From assembly GCA_023300545.1 (NCBI GenBank), contig JALZVT010000107.1, positions 1 through 64,000 of the forward strand: a stretch of 64,000 nt of DNA, written 5' to 3'. This DNA comes from Pseudomonadales bacterium (lineage in GTDB: Bacteria; Pseudomonadota; Gammaproteobacteria; Pseudomonadales; Azotimanducaceae). The translations under genes and the position numbers were made by a program. The stretch's first letter is position 1. Every line of letters begins with the position of its first letter. Below, piece by piece: positions 41,343 through 50,176 of the stretch. The notes below the pieces were generated by a model. That model was given only the letters and a program-made list of their open reading frames with translations. It did no database searches and was not told the origin of the DNA.

Positions 41343-43162
41343 TGACTGACGCTTGGGAGAGTAACTCGGTATTGAGGGCCGTCACGGCGATTGTCGGTTT
41401 TATGGCTGTGGTTTTGGCCATGGACACTCTGCGTTTGTTTGGTGGCGAACAGTGGCTCTCGTTCGCGATCTCCCTGGAGACCCATTTCTATTTTGCGCTG
41501 TCCGCGTTGCTGCTGCCCCTAACCTTTCTTAACTATCGAACCCACGCTGTGCTCGATGTCGTGTTGGCATTGGCTGCTGCGCTGGTCTGCGGCTATCTGT
41601 TCACTCAGGCCTACGCCATTGTTGACGAAGGCTGGGAGTTTGGTGCACCGCAGTACGCTACCTGGGCCTCGGTTGGGCTTTGGGTATTGTTGCTCGAAGC
41701 TGTACGTCGCGCAGGTGGTTTTGCGTTGGCGTTGATTGCGGGTGCCTTTTCGTTCATGCCCGTGTTCGCTGAGCATTTGCCCGGCCCGTTTGCTGGTCTT
41801 GCCTCAAGCCTTTCTGAAACCGCGGCCTATCACGCACTCAGCATAGAGAGCATTTTCGGCTTGCCGTTTCGTGCCTTTGCCGAACTGGTTATTGGCTTTC
41901 TAGTATTTGGTGTCGCCCTGCAACGCACCGGTGGCGGACGGTTTTTCCTGGACCTGGCGTTTAGTTTGCTAGGCCATGTTCGAGGCGGCCCGGCCAAGGT
42001 ATCGATTGTGGCCAGCGGCTTTATGGGATCGATGAGCGGCAGCGTCGTCACTAACGTTTTAACAACAGGGCAGATGACTATCCCCGCCATGCGCAGTTCT
42101 GGCATGTCTGCCGAACGTGCTGCCGCGGTCGAAGCCTGCGCCAGCACAGGCGGTGTACTACTGCCGCCAATTATGGGCTCTACCGCCTTTGTGATGGCCA
42201 CCTTCCTCGATGTGCCCTATTACCAGGTGGCACTGGCGGCGGCGATACCGGCGCTGCTGTATTTTGGCGCCCTGTTTCTGCAATTGGATGCTGAGGCGGG
42301 CAGAGACAACCTTGCCGGCCAGCCCAAAGAAACGCTGCCTCGCGTTGGCGCAACATTGCGAGCGGGCTGGTTTTATTTGGGCGCCTTTGCCCTGCTGGTG
42401 TTTTTGTTACTGGTATTGCAACGCGAAGCGTTTGCGCCCTACTACGCAACCGCAGCCCTGGTGGTTCTGAATCAATTTTCACCAGACCATCGCTGGCACT
42501 TGAGCGACGTTGTCGATTTTTTAGCCGCCGTCGGTAAACTGCTGGGCGAGCTTTTTGCCGTGCTTGCCGGTGTGGGCCTGATTGTCGGAGCGCTATCTGT
42601 AACCGGACTTTCGGGCACGCTGGTCAATGATCTACTGTATCTGGCCGGGGATAGCGTTGCGCTGCTGTTGCTGATGGGCGCCGCCGCAAGCTTTATGCTG
42701 GGTATTGGCATGACCGTCACCGCAGCCTACATATTTCTGGCGATAGTTCTCGCGCCAGCGTTGGTGCAAGCCGGGTTAAGCCCGATGGCGGTGCACCTGT
42801 TTATTCTGTATTGGGCCATGCTGTCGTTTATAACACCGCCTGTCGCTCTGGGTGCGTTTGCCGCAGCCTCCATTGCCAACGCCCGGCCAATCGCCACCGG
42901 CATTGCGGCCATGAAACTGGGCGGCGCCATCTATTTATTACCCTTTCTGTTTGTTGTTCACCCCGCCTTAATTCTGGAAGGCACGACCACAAGCGTTCTA
43001 ATCGCCATTGCCGCAGCGATTGCAGGTTTGTTTTTGCTGGTCGGCGGTATGCAGGGTTTTTTACCTTTGTTAGAACGACGCTTAGGCACGTTCGCCCGCC
43101 TGGTTTGTGCGCTGGGTGGAATGGCTGTTGCCGCATCGCCCGTCTTTTTAACGGGCGGCTAA
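41342..43162 (+). CDS. TRAP transporter fused permease (DctQ-DctM fusion)
   Basis: A 606-residue, very hydrophobic protein with many transmembrane helices. The N-terminal third corresponds to the small DctQ-like subunit and the rest to the large DctM-like subunit (LVFGVALQRTGGGRFFLDLA, SGSVVTNVLTTGQMTIPAM, VEACASTGGVLLPPIMGS, FILYWAMLSFITPPVALGAF). Fused permeases are usual partners of TAXI binding proteins, and the one-base overlap with the binding-protein gene (TAATG) supports this. Uptake would be driven by a sodium or proton gradient. It converges on the crotonase gene with a 13-base gap. Confidence 0.93.
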   Translation: MTDAWESNSVLRAVTAIVGFMAVVLAMDTLRLFGGEQWLSFAISLETHFYFALSALLLPLTFLNYRTHAVLDVVLALAAALVCGYLFTQAYAIVDEGWEFGAPQYATWASVGLWVLLLEAVRRAGGFALALIAGAFSFMPVFAEHLPGPFAGLASSLSETAAYHALSIESIFGLPFRAFAELVIGFLVFGVALQRTGGGRFFLDLAFSLLGHVRGGPAKVSIVASGFMGSMSGSVVTNVLTTGQMTIPAMRSSGMSAERAAAVEACASTGGVLLPPIMGSTAFVMATFLDVPYYQVALAAAIPALLYFGALFLQLDAEAGRDNLAGQPKETLPRVGATLRAGWFYLGAFALLVFLLLVLQREAFAPYYATAALVVLNQFSPDHRWHLSDVVDFLAAVGKLLGELFAVLAGVGLIVGALSVTGLSGTLVNDLLYLAGDSVALLLLMGAAASFMLGIGMTVTAAYIFLAIVLAPALVQAGLSPMAVHLFILYWAMLSFITPPVALGAFAAASIANARPIATGIAAMKLGGAIYLLPFLFVVHPALILEGTTTSVLIAIAAAIAGLFLLVGGMQGFLPLLERRLGTFARLVCALGGMAVAASPVFLTGG

Positions 43163-43175
43163 GCCAATTCCGGGC

Positions 43176-44066
43176 CTAGTCTTTAGGCGTAGGATCGTCG
43201 GCTTCGCCATAGTCTTGCCAGGGCGCGTCGCGCTCGCGAATCACCTCTCGAAAGCCCTTGTCTGCAAAACTCTCAGCCCAGCGATACGCCTCCTCGGTGT
43301 GTCGGGTCATACCGTCAAACAGCGTGCCGAGCATCTGCGTGGTACGCAGGCCCATGTTTTCAAACGCCTGATTGATCAGCAGCTTGTTAAGTGCGAGTTG
43401 GTTGGCCGGAATGTGCTTAAACCGCATGGCCTCAGCTTCGATAGCGCCCGCTAACTCATCGTCAGGTAATACGTGCGAGACCAAGCCTATGCGCGAGGCA
43501 GTGGCCGAGTCGATGGCCCGCCCCGTTAACAAGAACTGTTTGGCGTGCTCTAGCCCCAATCGATATACCCACATCATTGTGGTCGGCGTGCCGTAGATTC
43601 GACTGGGTGCGTAGCCGATGTGCGCCGACTCAGCCATGTACAGCAGATCGCAACACAGGATGAGGTCGGTTGCCCCGCCAATCGCCCAGCCCTTAATCTC
43701 ACCCAGCACTGGTTTTGGGCATTCCCAAATGCTCATAAAGCGACGTACGTTGTTGCCCATAAACTGCTGGTCTCGGACGGGGTCCCAAGCGCCCTCGCGA
43801 CTCGACGGCGTGGTAGCGCCGTAAGGCATGTCCCAACGGCCCCTATCGGTCAGGTCATAGCCAGCCGTGAGTGTGTCACCCACGCCGCGCAACACAATGG
43901 CCGCAACCGCTGGCGAGCGACGGGCCTTATCGACGCTCTCCGCAATACCTTCCACCACACTCTCGGTGAGGGTGTTCTTCTTGTGCGGTCGATTAATGGC
44001 GATAATGGCGATGCCGTCGCGCTCTTCGTACAGCACGTCGCTGGTTAGATCGTTTTGCTCACTCAT
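43176..44066 (-). CDS. Enoyl-CoA hydratase/isomerase family (crotonase) protein
   Basis: A 296-residue crotonase. The oxyanion-hole regions are visible as IVLRGVGDTLTAGYDLTD and IKGWAIGGATDLILCCDLLYMAESAHIGY; the C-terminal part has LALNKLLINQAFENMG. Members hydrate enoyl-CoA, isomerise double bonds or cleave rings in fatty-acid, aromatic or steroid catabolism. The usual hydratase glutamates are not obvious in the segments inspected, so hydratase activity specifically is not claimed. It is monocistronic and divergent from the hydrolase-like lipoprotein gene. Confidence 0.88.
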   Translation of the reverse strand: MSEQNDLTSDVLYEERDGIAIIAINRPHKKNTLTESVVEGIAESVDKARRSPAVAAIVLRGVGDTLTAGYDLTDRGRWDMPYGATTPSSREGAWDPVRDQQFMGNNVRRFMSIWECPKPVLGEIKGWAIGGATDLILCCDLLYMAESAHIGYAPSRIYGTPTTMMWVYRLGLEHAKQFLLTGRAIDSATASRIGLVSHVLPDDELAGAIEAEAMRFKHIPANQLALNKLLINQAFENMGLRTTQMLGTLFDGMTRHTEEAYRWAESFADKGFREVIRERDAPWQDYGEADDPTPKD

Positions 44067-44150
44067 TTAGGCACCCCGCCCGGATTGGGCTACTATTTGC
44101 ATCGCGTAGAGTCGCTGTTTGCCACTCGTTTGTAAAAGGAACGCGTATTG

Positions 44151-45245
44151 ATGATTAACTCTGTGGCCTTTTTTTGCGGTGCCCTGTTTCGCAGCCGCAC
44201 CCTACTGTGCGGCGCCCTTGTGGTGATGTTGACGGGCTGCGGTGACAACAGAGGGTGTTTTGGCCTGTGCGATGCCCGTGACGATGACGATGACGACGAC
44301 GCAGAGGTGGTTATCGACCCAACCGCCGACCTGAGCTGTTATCCCGCCTCTGGGCTGAGCGCACGCGCTGCTGAAGCCTATGTCGCTGACGGCCTTGGCA
44401 CCCAGGTTTTGCGTTTCTTTGACTCAGCAGCGGCGTCAGCAACCGTTAATCGACCCGTGTTGGTGTGGATCACCGGAGACAGTTGGGCAACAAACATTGG
44501 AGTTACAGATGCTCCCCAAAAAGCCCAGGACATCGCAACGCGTCTGGGCGCCCACTTTGCTACCGTCAGTTATCGCAGCTCGAATGAAGCGGGTTGGCCT
44601 GCACAGATTCAAGACGTAAAAGCCGCTCTGCGATTTCTACGCGCACAAAACGCAACCAATGAATATCGCATTGATACCAACCAGATTTATATCGGTGGCG
44701 ATCAGGCCGGCGCTCACCTTGCCGCACTCACGGCCACCACCAATGGCGTCATGGATTTCGAGCCCGCCACAGATATCGATCAACCGGATACGATCAATCT
44801 GCTGATCACGCTAGGCGGCGCGTTTGACCTGGAAACGCTACCGACAGACAACTCAGAGCTTGAAACTCTGTGCCAGGATTCGGAATTTACGCCCAGACTG
44901 AACGCGACAGAGATTCGAAATCTCTTTGACTGCACAACACCAGAGTCGGGCGAAGACGCTCTATCAACCTGTGACGCGGAAGCGGTGAGATTGGCTGGCC
45001 CTGCTCAGTCGTTGGGAACCGAAGACCCTCTGGTACTGATGTATCACGGCGCGCTGGATTGCCAGGTGCCCAGTGCTCAAACCGAGCAATACAACGAGTT
45101 GTATACCGAAAGTTCGATCTTAAACGGCCGGCAAATATTTACCTTACTGGCTAACGATGACGCCTCCCTCGATAGCCTGACCGCACAGGCTGTACTCGAA
45201 GATCTCGTCACCTCTCCCTCGTTCGACTGCGACGACGAGACCTGA
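44151..45245 (+). CDS. Alpha/beta-hydrolase-like lipoprotein lacking the nucleophilic serine
   Basis: A 364-residue lipoprotein. ATG 44151 follows AAAAGGA; a TTG three bases earlier is also possible. The lipobox is MLTGC (C30), and residues 44-50 are seven consecutive aspartates. The rest looks like a carboxylesterase/alpha-beta hydrolase: VLVWITGDSW where HGG is expected, IYIGGDQAGAHLAALTA where GDSAG is expected, and MYHGALDCQVP containing the likely acid. Q185 replaces the nucleophilic serine and no histidine is found near the expected C-terminal site, so the triad appears lost. It is probably a non-catalytic binding or structural protein on the membrane. A 59-base gap separates it from the downstream ligase gene. 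Confidence 0.75.
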   Translation: MINSVAFFCGALFRSRTLLCGALVVMLTGCGDNRGCFGLCDARDDDDDDDAEVVIDPTADLSCYPASGLSARAAEAYVADGLGTQVLRFFDSAAASATVNRPVLVWITGDSWATNIGVTDAPQKAQDIATRLGAHFATVSYRSSNEAGWPAQIQDVKAALRFLRAQNATNEYRIDTNQIYIGGDQAGAHLAALTATTNGVMDFEPATDIDQPDTINLLITLGGAFDLETLPTDNSELETLCQDSEFTPRLNATEIRNLFDCTTPESGEDALSTCDAEAVRLAGPAQSLGTEDPLVLMYHGALDCQVPSAQTEQYNELYTESSILNGRQIFTLLANDDASLDSLTAQAVLEDLVTSPSFDCDDET

Positions 45246-45304
45246 GTCTGATGTAAGCTCTTTGCCTTAGGGGAAAACTAGAACAACACGGCGGAGGACA
45301 ATCT

Positions 45305-46858
45305 ATGTATCCAGGAAAGTGGGGAATTGAATGCCCGAATAAGGCGGCGGTGATTCACGCCGTTTCCGGCGAGACGATTACACATGGAGAACTTAACGGG
45401 CGATCGAACCAGCTCGCCCAGTTAATGTGGAGCCGTGGATTACGCCCCGGCGACCACATGGCGATCTTCATGGAGAACAACCTGCGCTATTTTGAGGTTG
45501 TGTGGGCAGCACTCCGTTCGGGCTTGTACATAACCACGGTGAACCGTTACCTCACCGACGAAGAAGCCGGCTACATCATCACCGACTGCGAAGCCAAGCT
45601 GGTGGTCGCTTCACAGCATCTGGCCGAGACCGCGCAACGACTACCCGAACTGGCACCCAGCTGTGATCATTGGCTAATGGTAGACGGCAAGATCGATGGT
45701 TTTGAAGCCTATGAGACCGCCATCGCCGATGCGCCAACCACCAATCTCGCTGACGAACCCGCGGGAGCCACTATGCTTTACAGCTCTGGCACAACGGGTC
45801 GCCCCAAAGGTATCAAGCGGCCGCTGAGCGGTCTAAAGGTGCATGAAGAATCTGGGCCCGTTGGTGCGCTGCAGAAAAGCCTCTGGGACTTTGGCGAAGA
45901 AACCATTTATCTGTCTCCTGCGCCGCTGTACCACTCGGCCCCTATCGGGTTTTGTGTCGCCGCACAGGCATTAGGCGGCACGGTCGTTATGATGCCGAAA
46001 TTTAATGAAGTCGGTGCGCTGCAGGCGATTCAGGATTACCGCGTTACCCATAGCCAATGGGTACCAACCATGTTTACCCGCATGCTCAAACTACCCGCCA
46101 CAGATCGCGATGGCTTTGACCTGTCGAGTCACAAGGTTGCTGTGCATGCCGCAGCACCCTGTCCAGCCGGCATCAAACAGCAGATGTTCGATTGGTGGGG
46201 CCCCATTCTGAACGAATACTACGCCGGCACAGAACTAAACGGCCTCACCCACGTTGGCCCCGAAGAGTGGCTCGCGAATCCGGGGACGGTGGGTAAAGCC
46301 GTTATGGGCATCATTCATATCTGCGCTGAAGACGGCACCGAGTTGCCTGCCAACGAGCCCGGAATGGTCTATTTTGAAATGCCTGAATTGTCCTTCAGCT
46401 ACCACAACGACGCGGGTAAAACGAAAGATGCACAGCACCCTGCACATCCGAATTGGAGCGCGCTTGGTGATGTGGGCTATTTGAATGACAACGGTTTTCT
46501 GTTTCTGACCGACAGAGCCACCTTCATGATCATTTCTGGCGGCGTAAATATTTATCCCCAAGAAATTGAAGACGCGATGATCATGCACGACAAGGTGGCT
46601 GATGTTGCCGTGGTGGGTGTGCCGGATGAGCAGATGGGCGAGGCCGTTAAGGCCGTAGTGCAAGTGCCAGCGGGGGTTAGCCCAAACGAGGAGCTTGCTG
46701 CCGAGCTAATGGCCTACGCTCGAGAACACATCGCGCATTATAAATGCCCAAAGAGCATCGACTTTCTCGATGAGCTGCCGCGTCTGCCAACCGGCAAACT
46801 CTACAAGCGTCTGCTAAAAGATGCCTACTGGGGCAAGACAGGGTCGCGCATTGTCTGA
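45305..46858 (+). CDS. Acyl-CoA synthetase (AMP-binding), FadD3/fatty-acid ligase-like
   Basis: A 517-residue ANL ligase with P-loop YSSGTTGRPKG, the adenine-site YYAGTELNG, LGDVGYLNDNGFLFLTDR and the C-terminal lysine segment RLPTGKLYKRLLKDAYW. A strong ribosome site (GGAGGA) precedes the ATG. It converts a carboxylic acid to acyl-CoA. Its 3' end overlaps the APC permease frame by 38 bases, suggesting coupled expression of uptake and activation. The motif set resembles long-chain or steroid-side-chain ligases of actinobacteria and marine gammaproteobacteria; the substrate is inference. Confidence 0.92.
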   Translation: MYPGKWGIECPNKAAVIHAVSGETITHGELNGRSNQLAQLMWSRGLRPGDHMAIFMENNLRYFEVVWAALRSGLYITTVNRYLTDEEAGYIITDCEAKLVVASQHLAETAQRLPELAPSCDHWLMVDGKIDGFEAYETAIADAPTTNLADEPAGATMLYSSGTTGRPKGIKRPLSGLKVHEESGPVGALQKSLWDFGEETIYLSPAPLYHSAPIGFCVAAQALGGTVVMMPKFNEVGALQAIQDYRVTHSQWVPTMFTRMLKLPATDRDGFDLSSHKVAVHAAAPCPAGIKQQMFDWWGPILNEYYAGTELNGLTHVGPEEWLANPGTVGKAVMGIIHICAEDGTELPANEPGMVYFEMPELSFSYHNDAGKTKDAQHPAHPNWSALGDVGYLNDNGFLFLTDRATFMIISGGVNIYPQEIEDAMIMHDKVADVAVVGVPDEQMGEAVKAVVQVPAGVSPNEELAAELMAYAREHIAHYKCPKSIDFLDELPRLPTGKLYKRLLKDAYWGKTGSRIV

Positions 46859-48245
46859 TTCGCAAGCGGAAGCTAATGCATCGAGAAACCCCGAAGGTCT
46901 GAAAAAAGTACTCAATGCGCCGCAAGTTATTGCGTTGTCGTTTGGTGCAATGATCGGCTGGTCTTGGGTGTTGCTGTCGGCTAACTGGGTCGCTGATGCA
47001 GGCTCCATCGGCGCTCCACTCGCCTTTCTGATCGGCGGGTTGGCCATTTTGTTTATTGGCTTGCTGTATGCCGAGCTTGCATCTGCCATGCCACAAGCTG
47101 GCGGCGAACACGTGTATGTACTGCGCGCGCTGGGCCCACACGCATCGTTCTGGTGCAGTTGGGCGCTGCTCATGGCCTATGCCACGGTCTGCGTATTCGA
47201 GGCGGTGGCGCTACCCACTGGTGTGGAATACCTGTTGCCGCAGATTCGCTTTAAAACCTTGTGGCAAGTTGAAGGCTCGCCAGTTGACGCGGGTTTTGTC
47301 TTGGTTGGTGTTGTCGGCTCGCTACTGGTCACCTGGGCTAATTATATGGGCATTCGCACCGCTGCCATTGTCCAAAGTGTGGCAACGGCTATCATCGTGC
47401 TCTGCGGCGTTCTGTTAATGACCGGGGCGGCCACCAATGGTAGTCACGTAGAGGCAGCTCCCGCTTTCACGAACGGCATTGCCGGTATAACCGCGGTCAT
47501 TATCATCGTTCCCGCAATGCTGGTTGGGTTCGACGTTATTCCCCAAAGCGCTGAAGAAATTAACCTGCCACCGCGCGCGCTAGGTGTTCTGCTCGCAGTA
47601 TCTGTGGCCTTTGCGATTGCCTGGTATGCGTTGATTTCTTACTCGGTAGGGCTGGGTATCAGCGCCGAGGGCCTACGCACAACAAGCATGGGCACAGCGG
47701 ATGCGGCGAGCAATCTGTGGGGCTCCCCATTAGCCGGGCAGCTACTGGTGCTGGGCGGCATTGGCGGCATTCTGACCAGCTGGAACGCCTTTGTACTGGG
47801 CGCGTCTCGATTAATGTTCGCAATGGCGCGGGATGGCATGTTGCCAAGTGCGTTTGCGCGCCTGCATCCGCAATACGGCACGCCGCACATTGCTGTTCTA
47901 ACCATAGGCATTGCCTGCGCATTTGCGCCGCTGGCCGGACGTACCATTTTGGTGTGGCTAGTGGATGCGGGCAGCTTCACCATAGTCGTGGCGTATTTAT
48001 TTGTCGCTGTCGCCTTTCTGGCTTTGCGCCGCAACGAACCCGACCTCGAACGTCCCTTCAAGTTGCCTGCCGGTGTTTGGTTTGGACGAATCGCACTGCT
48101 GTGTGGCGCCGCGCTGTTTTGTTTGTATCTGCCCTTTAGCCCTTCTGGATTGCTGTGGCCCCAGGAATGGCTGATTGTATTAGGCATGGGCATTCTCGGC
48201 GGCATCACTTATGCCGTTCATCGTGATGCCATAGCGGCTTTATAG
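46821..48245 (+). CDS. APC family amino acid/amine permease
   Basis: A 474-residue membrane protein with about 12 helices and the APC signatures VIALSFGAMIGWSWVLLS near the N-terminus, YAELASAMPQAGGEHVYV in the second to third helix region, and PQSAEEINLPPRALGVLLAV. The family exchanges or imports amino acids and related amines. The listed ATG lies inside the upstream ligase gene (38-base overlap); TTG codons at 46851 or 46854 would also give a plausible start, so the N-terminus is uncertain. Its stop lies within a 21-base tandem repeat. Confidence 0.88.
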   Translation: MPTGARQGRALSDSQAEANASRNPEGLKKVLNAPQVIALSFGAMIGWSWVLLSANWVADAGSIGAPLAFLIGGLAILFIGLLYAELASAMPQAGGEHVYVLRALGPHASFWCSWALLMAYATVCVFEAVALPTGVEYLLPQIRFKTLWQVEGSPVDAGFVLVGVVGSLLVTWANYMGIRTAAIVQSVATAIIVLCGVLLMTGAATNGSHVEAAPAFTNGIAGITAVIIIVPAMLVGFDVIPQSAEEINLPPRALGVLLAVSVAFAIAWYALISYSVGLGISAEGLRTTSMGTADAASNLWGSPLAGQLLVLGGIGGILTSWNAFVLGASRLMFAMARDGMLPSAFARLHPQYGTPHIAVLTIGIACAFAPLAGRTILVWLVDAGSFTIVVAYLFVAVAFLALRRNEPDLERPFKLPAGVWFGRIALLCGAALFCLYLPFSPSGLLWPQEWLIVLGMGILGGITYAVHRDAIAAL

Positions 48246-48283
48246 ATAGCCATAGCGACTTTATAGATAGCCATAGCGACTTT
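48228..48283 (+). repeat. 21-base tandem repeat, two full copies and a partial third
   Basis: Copies at 48228-48248 and 48249-48269 differ at one base, and the third stops after about 14 bases at 48283. The unit starts GCCATAGCG and ends TTTATAGATA. It covers the last six sense codons and the stop of the permease gene and the spacer before the thioesterase gene. Because the unit length is a multiple of three and contains an in-frame TAG, extra copies after the first do not alter the permease. It probably arose by slippage duplication. Confidence 0.85.
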
Positions 48284-48298
48284 AAAAAGAAGAACTAC

Positions 48299-48721
48299 AT
48301 GACCACAAAATCACCAGCAATCACGCCCGAGTTCTGGGAGCAGTTTAACGAGCTGCCCTTTCACCAGTATCTGGGACTGCAGTTGGTCGAACGCTCGGCC
48401 GATCACAGCAAATTGCAGCTGCGACGCACCGCTTCAACACCCACCGGCATCGGCGGCAGCGTGCATGGCGGCGTATTGGCGACACTGGTTGATATGACCG
48501 CTGTCGCCGCCGTCTTTGCCGGCCTAAAAGACGGCGATCAGCCCGCAGGCACCGCTGATCTGCAGCTGTCGTATTTGCGCCAGACCAAGGGTGATGTGGT
48601 GACGAGTGTAGGCACGGTGCTAAAGCGCGGCCGGCAACTGGCAACTATTGAAGTGAAGGTCACCGATGACAGCGGCGCCCTGTGTTGCACCGGGCGCGTG
48701 CTGTATGCGTTTCGGGCCTAA
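48299..48721 (+). CDS. PaaI family hotdog-fold thioesterase
   Basis: A 140-residue single-hotdog protein, the normal size for PaaI-like thioesterases. The motif GSVHGGVLATLVDMTAV contains the HGG oxyanion segment and the aspartate used by the family, and DLQLSYLRQTKGDV forms the conserved central strand. It hydrolyses acyl-CoA thioesters in the cytoplasm, possibly recycling CoA in the neighbouring acyl-CoA pathways. A GAAG ribosome site is near the ATG. It follows the permease and tandem repeat by 53 bases, and its stop overlaps the convergent phosphotransferase stop by four bases. Confidence 0.9.
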   Translation: MTTKSPAITPEFWEQFNELPFHQYLGLQLVERSADHSKLQLRRTASTPTGIGGSVHGGVLATLVDMTAVAAVFAGLKDGDQPAGTADLQLSYLRQTKGDVVTSVGTVLKRGRQLATIEVKVTDDSGALCCTGRVLYAFRA

Positions 48722-49779
48722 GTGCCCACCCGATTAACGGCCTGCTCCGCCAGCGTCAGTGCACGCAAGATACGCTCGCGCATCTCAGGCAGATCAACGT
48801 CTTCACTGCTTTTCTTACCTTCCACATAGCGCGCGTACACACCGTGCAAAATGGCCGCCGTTTTCCAACGATTAAAGCCGACGTAGTAATCCAGCTGTGA
48901 CAGATCACGCCCAGTACGCAGGGCATAGCGATCAGCGAGCTCTGTTCGGGTTGGGAAGCCCGCCGCGGCAGTCGCTGATTCCGGCGGCACAGGCTCAGTG
49001 TCTGTGGGGTCAGCCCACGGGTTGAGAGCGTAGGCCAGATCCGCCAGCGGATCACCCAGAGTTGATATTTCCCAGTCGACAACCGCCGCAACCTTGTGAT
49101 CAGGACCAAACAGACAGTTGTGGGGCCCGTAATCGCCGTGTACGACGCGCGCCGGTCCCTGCTCGGGCATGTTCTCTAAAAAGTAGCGCTGCAACTCATG
49201 GGCGCGTGGGTCGTCTAGCTCTGCAGCCTCAATCGATGAGGTCCAGGACCGGTACCAAGTTTTTAGCTGTCGACCCACGTAGTTTTCTTTCTTGCCGAGG
49301 TCGCCAAGACCCACTTCATCAGGGTCAACCTCATGCAGTGCAGCCAACGTATCGATAAACGAAAAAGCGAGATCTTTGCGCGCGTGTTCTGGCACCAAGG
49401 CCTCAGTTTCTTCCGAGTTGTACAACGGGTGGCCATCGATCAGACCCATCACATAAAACCAGGCACCCGTGACATCGGGTGACTCGCAAAAGCCAAAGGC
49501 CTTTGGTACGGGGACACCCGTTGAACCCAGTGCAGAGATCAGGGACCACTCCCGACTCATATCGTGAGCTTTCGGCAGCAGCACACCCTGCGGAGGTCGT
49601 CTAATAACGGCCTGCTGACCGTTCACGTCTTCGATCTGATAGGTCAGATTAGAGTGTCCACCCTCCAACCGAGTCCATTTGAACGGCGGTGCAAGCTCGG
49701 CAATGTTGGCTTTAACCCAGGCTTCGACAGCCGGAACGTCGTAGCCCTCGGGCCCTAGACTTTCATCGTGCGCACTCAT
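48718..49779 (-). CDS. Phosphotransferase family protein (aminoglycoside-phosphotransferase fold, ACAD10/FadE36-type)
   Basis: A 353-residue protein with the APH kinase core: RLEGGHSNLTYQI (nucleotide loop), VHGDYGPHNCLFG (catalytic loop, HGDxxxxN) and VVDWEISTLGDPLADLAY (metal-binding aspartate). Proteins of this length and motif set are commonly linked to acyl-CoA dehydrogenases and may phosphorylate hydroxyacyl-CoA, as known for ACAD10/11, rather than give drug resistance. Its stop overlaps the thioesterase stop by four bases, convergently. The tRNA-Ala gene lies 184 bases upstream on the same strand. Confidence 0.88.
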   Translation of the reverse strand: MSAHDESLGPEGYDVPAVEAWVKANIAELAPPFKWTRLEGGHSNLTYQIEDVNGQQAVIRRPPQGVLLPKAHDMSREWSLISALGSTGVPVPKAFGFCESPDVTGAWFYVMGLIDGHPLYNSEETEALVPEHARKDLAFSFIDTLAALHEVDPDEVGLGDLGKKENYVGRQLKTWYRSWTSSIEAAELDDPRAHELQRYFLENMPEQGPARVVHGDYGPHNCLFGPDHKVAAVVDWEISTLGDPLADLAYALNPWADPTDTEPVPPESATAAAGFPTRTELADRYALRTGRDLSQLDYYVGFNRWKTAAILHGVYARYVEGKKSSEDVDLPEMRERILRALTLAEQAVNRVGT

Positions 49780-49963
49780 AGTGATTCCCTCTCCAATAGG
49801 CTTAATAGTACAAGAATTGAAGGCACAGCCGGACTGAATTGACGGCGGCAGGAAAAGGAATTCTGTGACGAGAGACGACAGCCAGTTCAGACAGCTAGTC
49901 CGCAGAAGGTACGGTGGCTGTCATAGGTGTGTCATAGGTGTGTTACGGATTCTTCGCCAAAAG

Positions 49964-50039
49964 TGGTGGAGCCAGGCGGGATCGAACCGCCGACCTCCTG
50001 CGTGCCACGCAGGCGCTCTCCCAGCTGAGCTATGGCCCC
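49964..50039 (-). tRNA. tRNA-Ala (anticodon GGC)
   Basis: The reverse strand gives a 76-base cloverleaf. The acceptor stem GGGGCCA pairs with TGGCTCC (one G-T), the D-arm is in AGCTCAGCTGGGAGAGC, the anticodon stem CCTGC/GCAGG encloses loop GTGGCAC with anticodon GGC, and the T-arm contains GTTCGATCC. The 3' CCA is encoded. No T-tailed terminator was recognised downstream. An 11-base direct repeat (GTCATAGGTGT, at 49920 and 49931) lies just beyond its 3' side. No integrase or other island gene is near. Confidence 0.97.
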
Positions 50040-50176
50040 AAAGCGAGGCGCGATATTAGGTATGCCCTGTTGGGGTGTCAAGGCTTGCGCCAAATAACCG
50101 CTAAACGCATTGAGTAAATATATTATGTTAAATAGCAACTAACCCTCTAAATGACCAAGCCAATAAATAGCCAACC

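Noticed and set aside
44151-45245. Calling this an active esterase
   Set aside because: The nucleophilic serine position holds glutamine and no matching histidine was found.
48718-49779. Aminoglycoside resistance kinase
   Set aside because: The APH fold is present, but length, motifs and acyl-CoA neighbours match the ACAD10/FadE36-type group, not resistance enzymes.
49920-49941. Direct repeat GTCATAGGTGT twice next to the tRNA-Ala gene, as a possible attachment site
   Set aside because: The copies are adjacent and do not match the tRNA 3' end, and there is no integrase or foreign gene block nearby.
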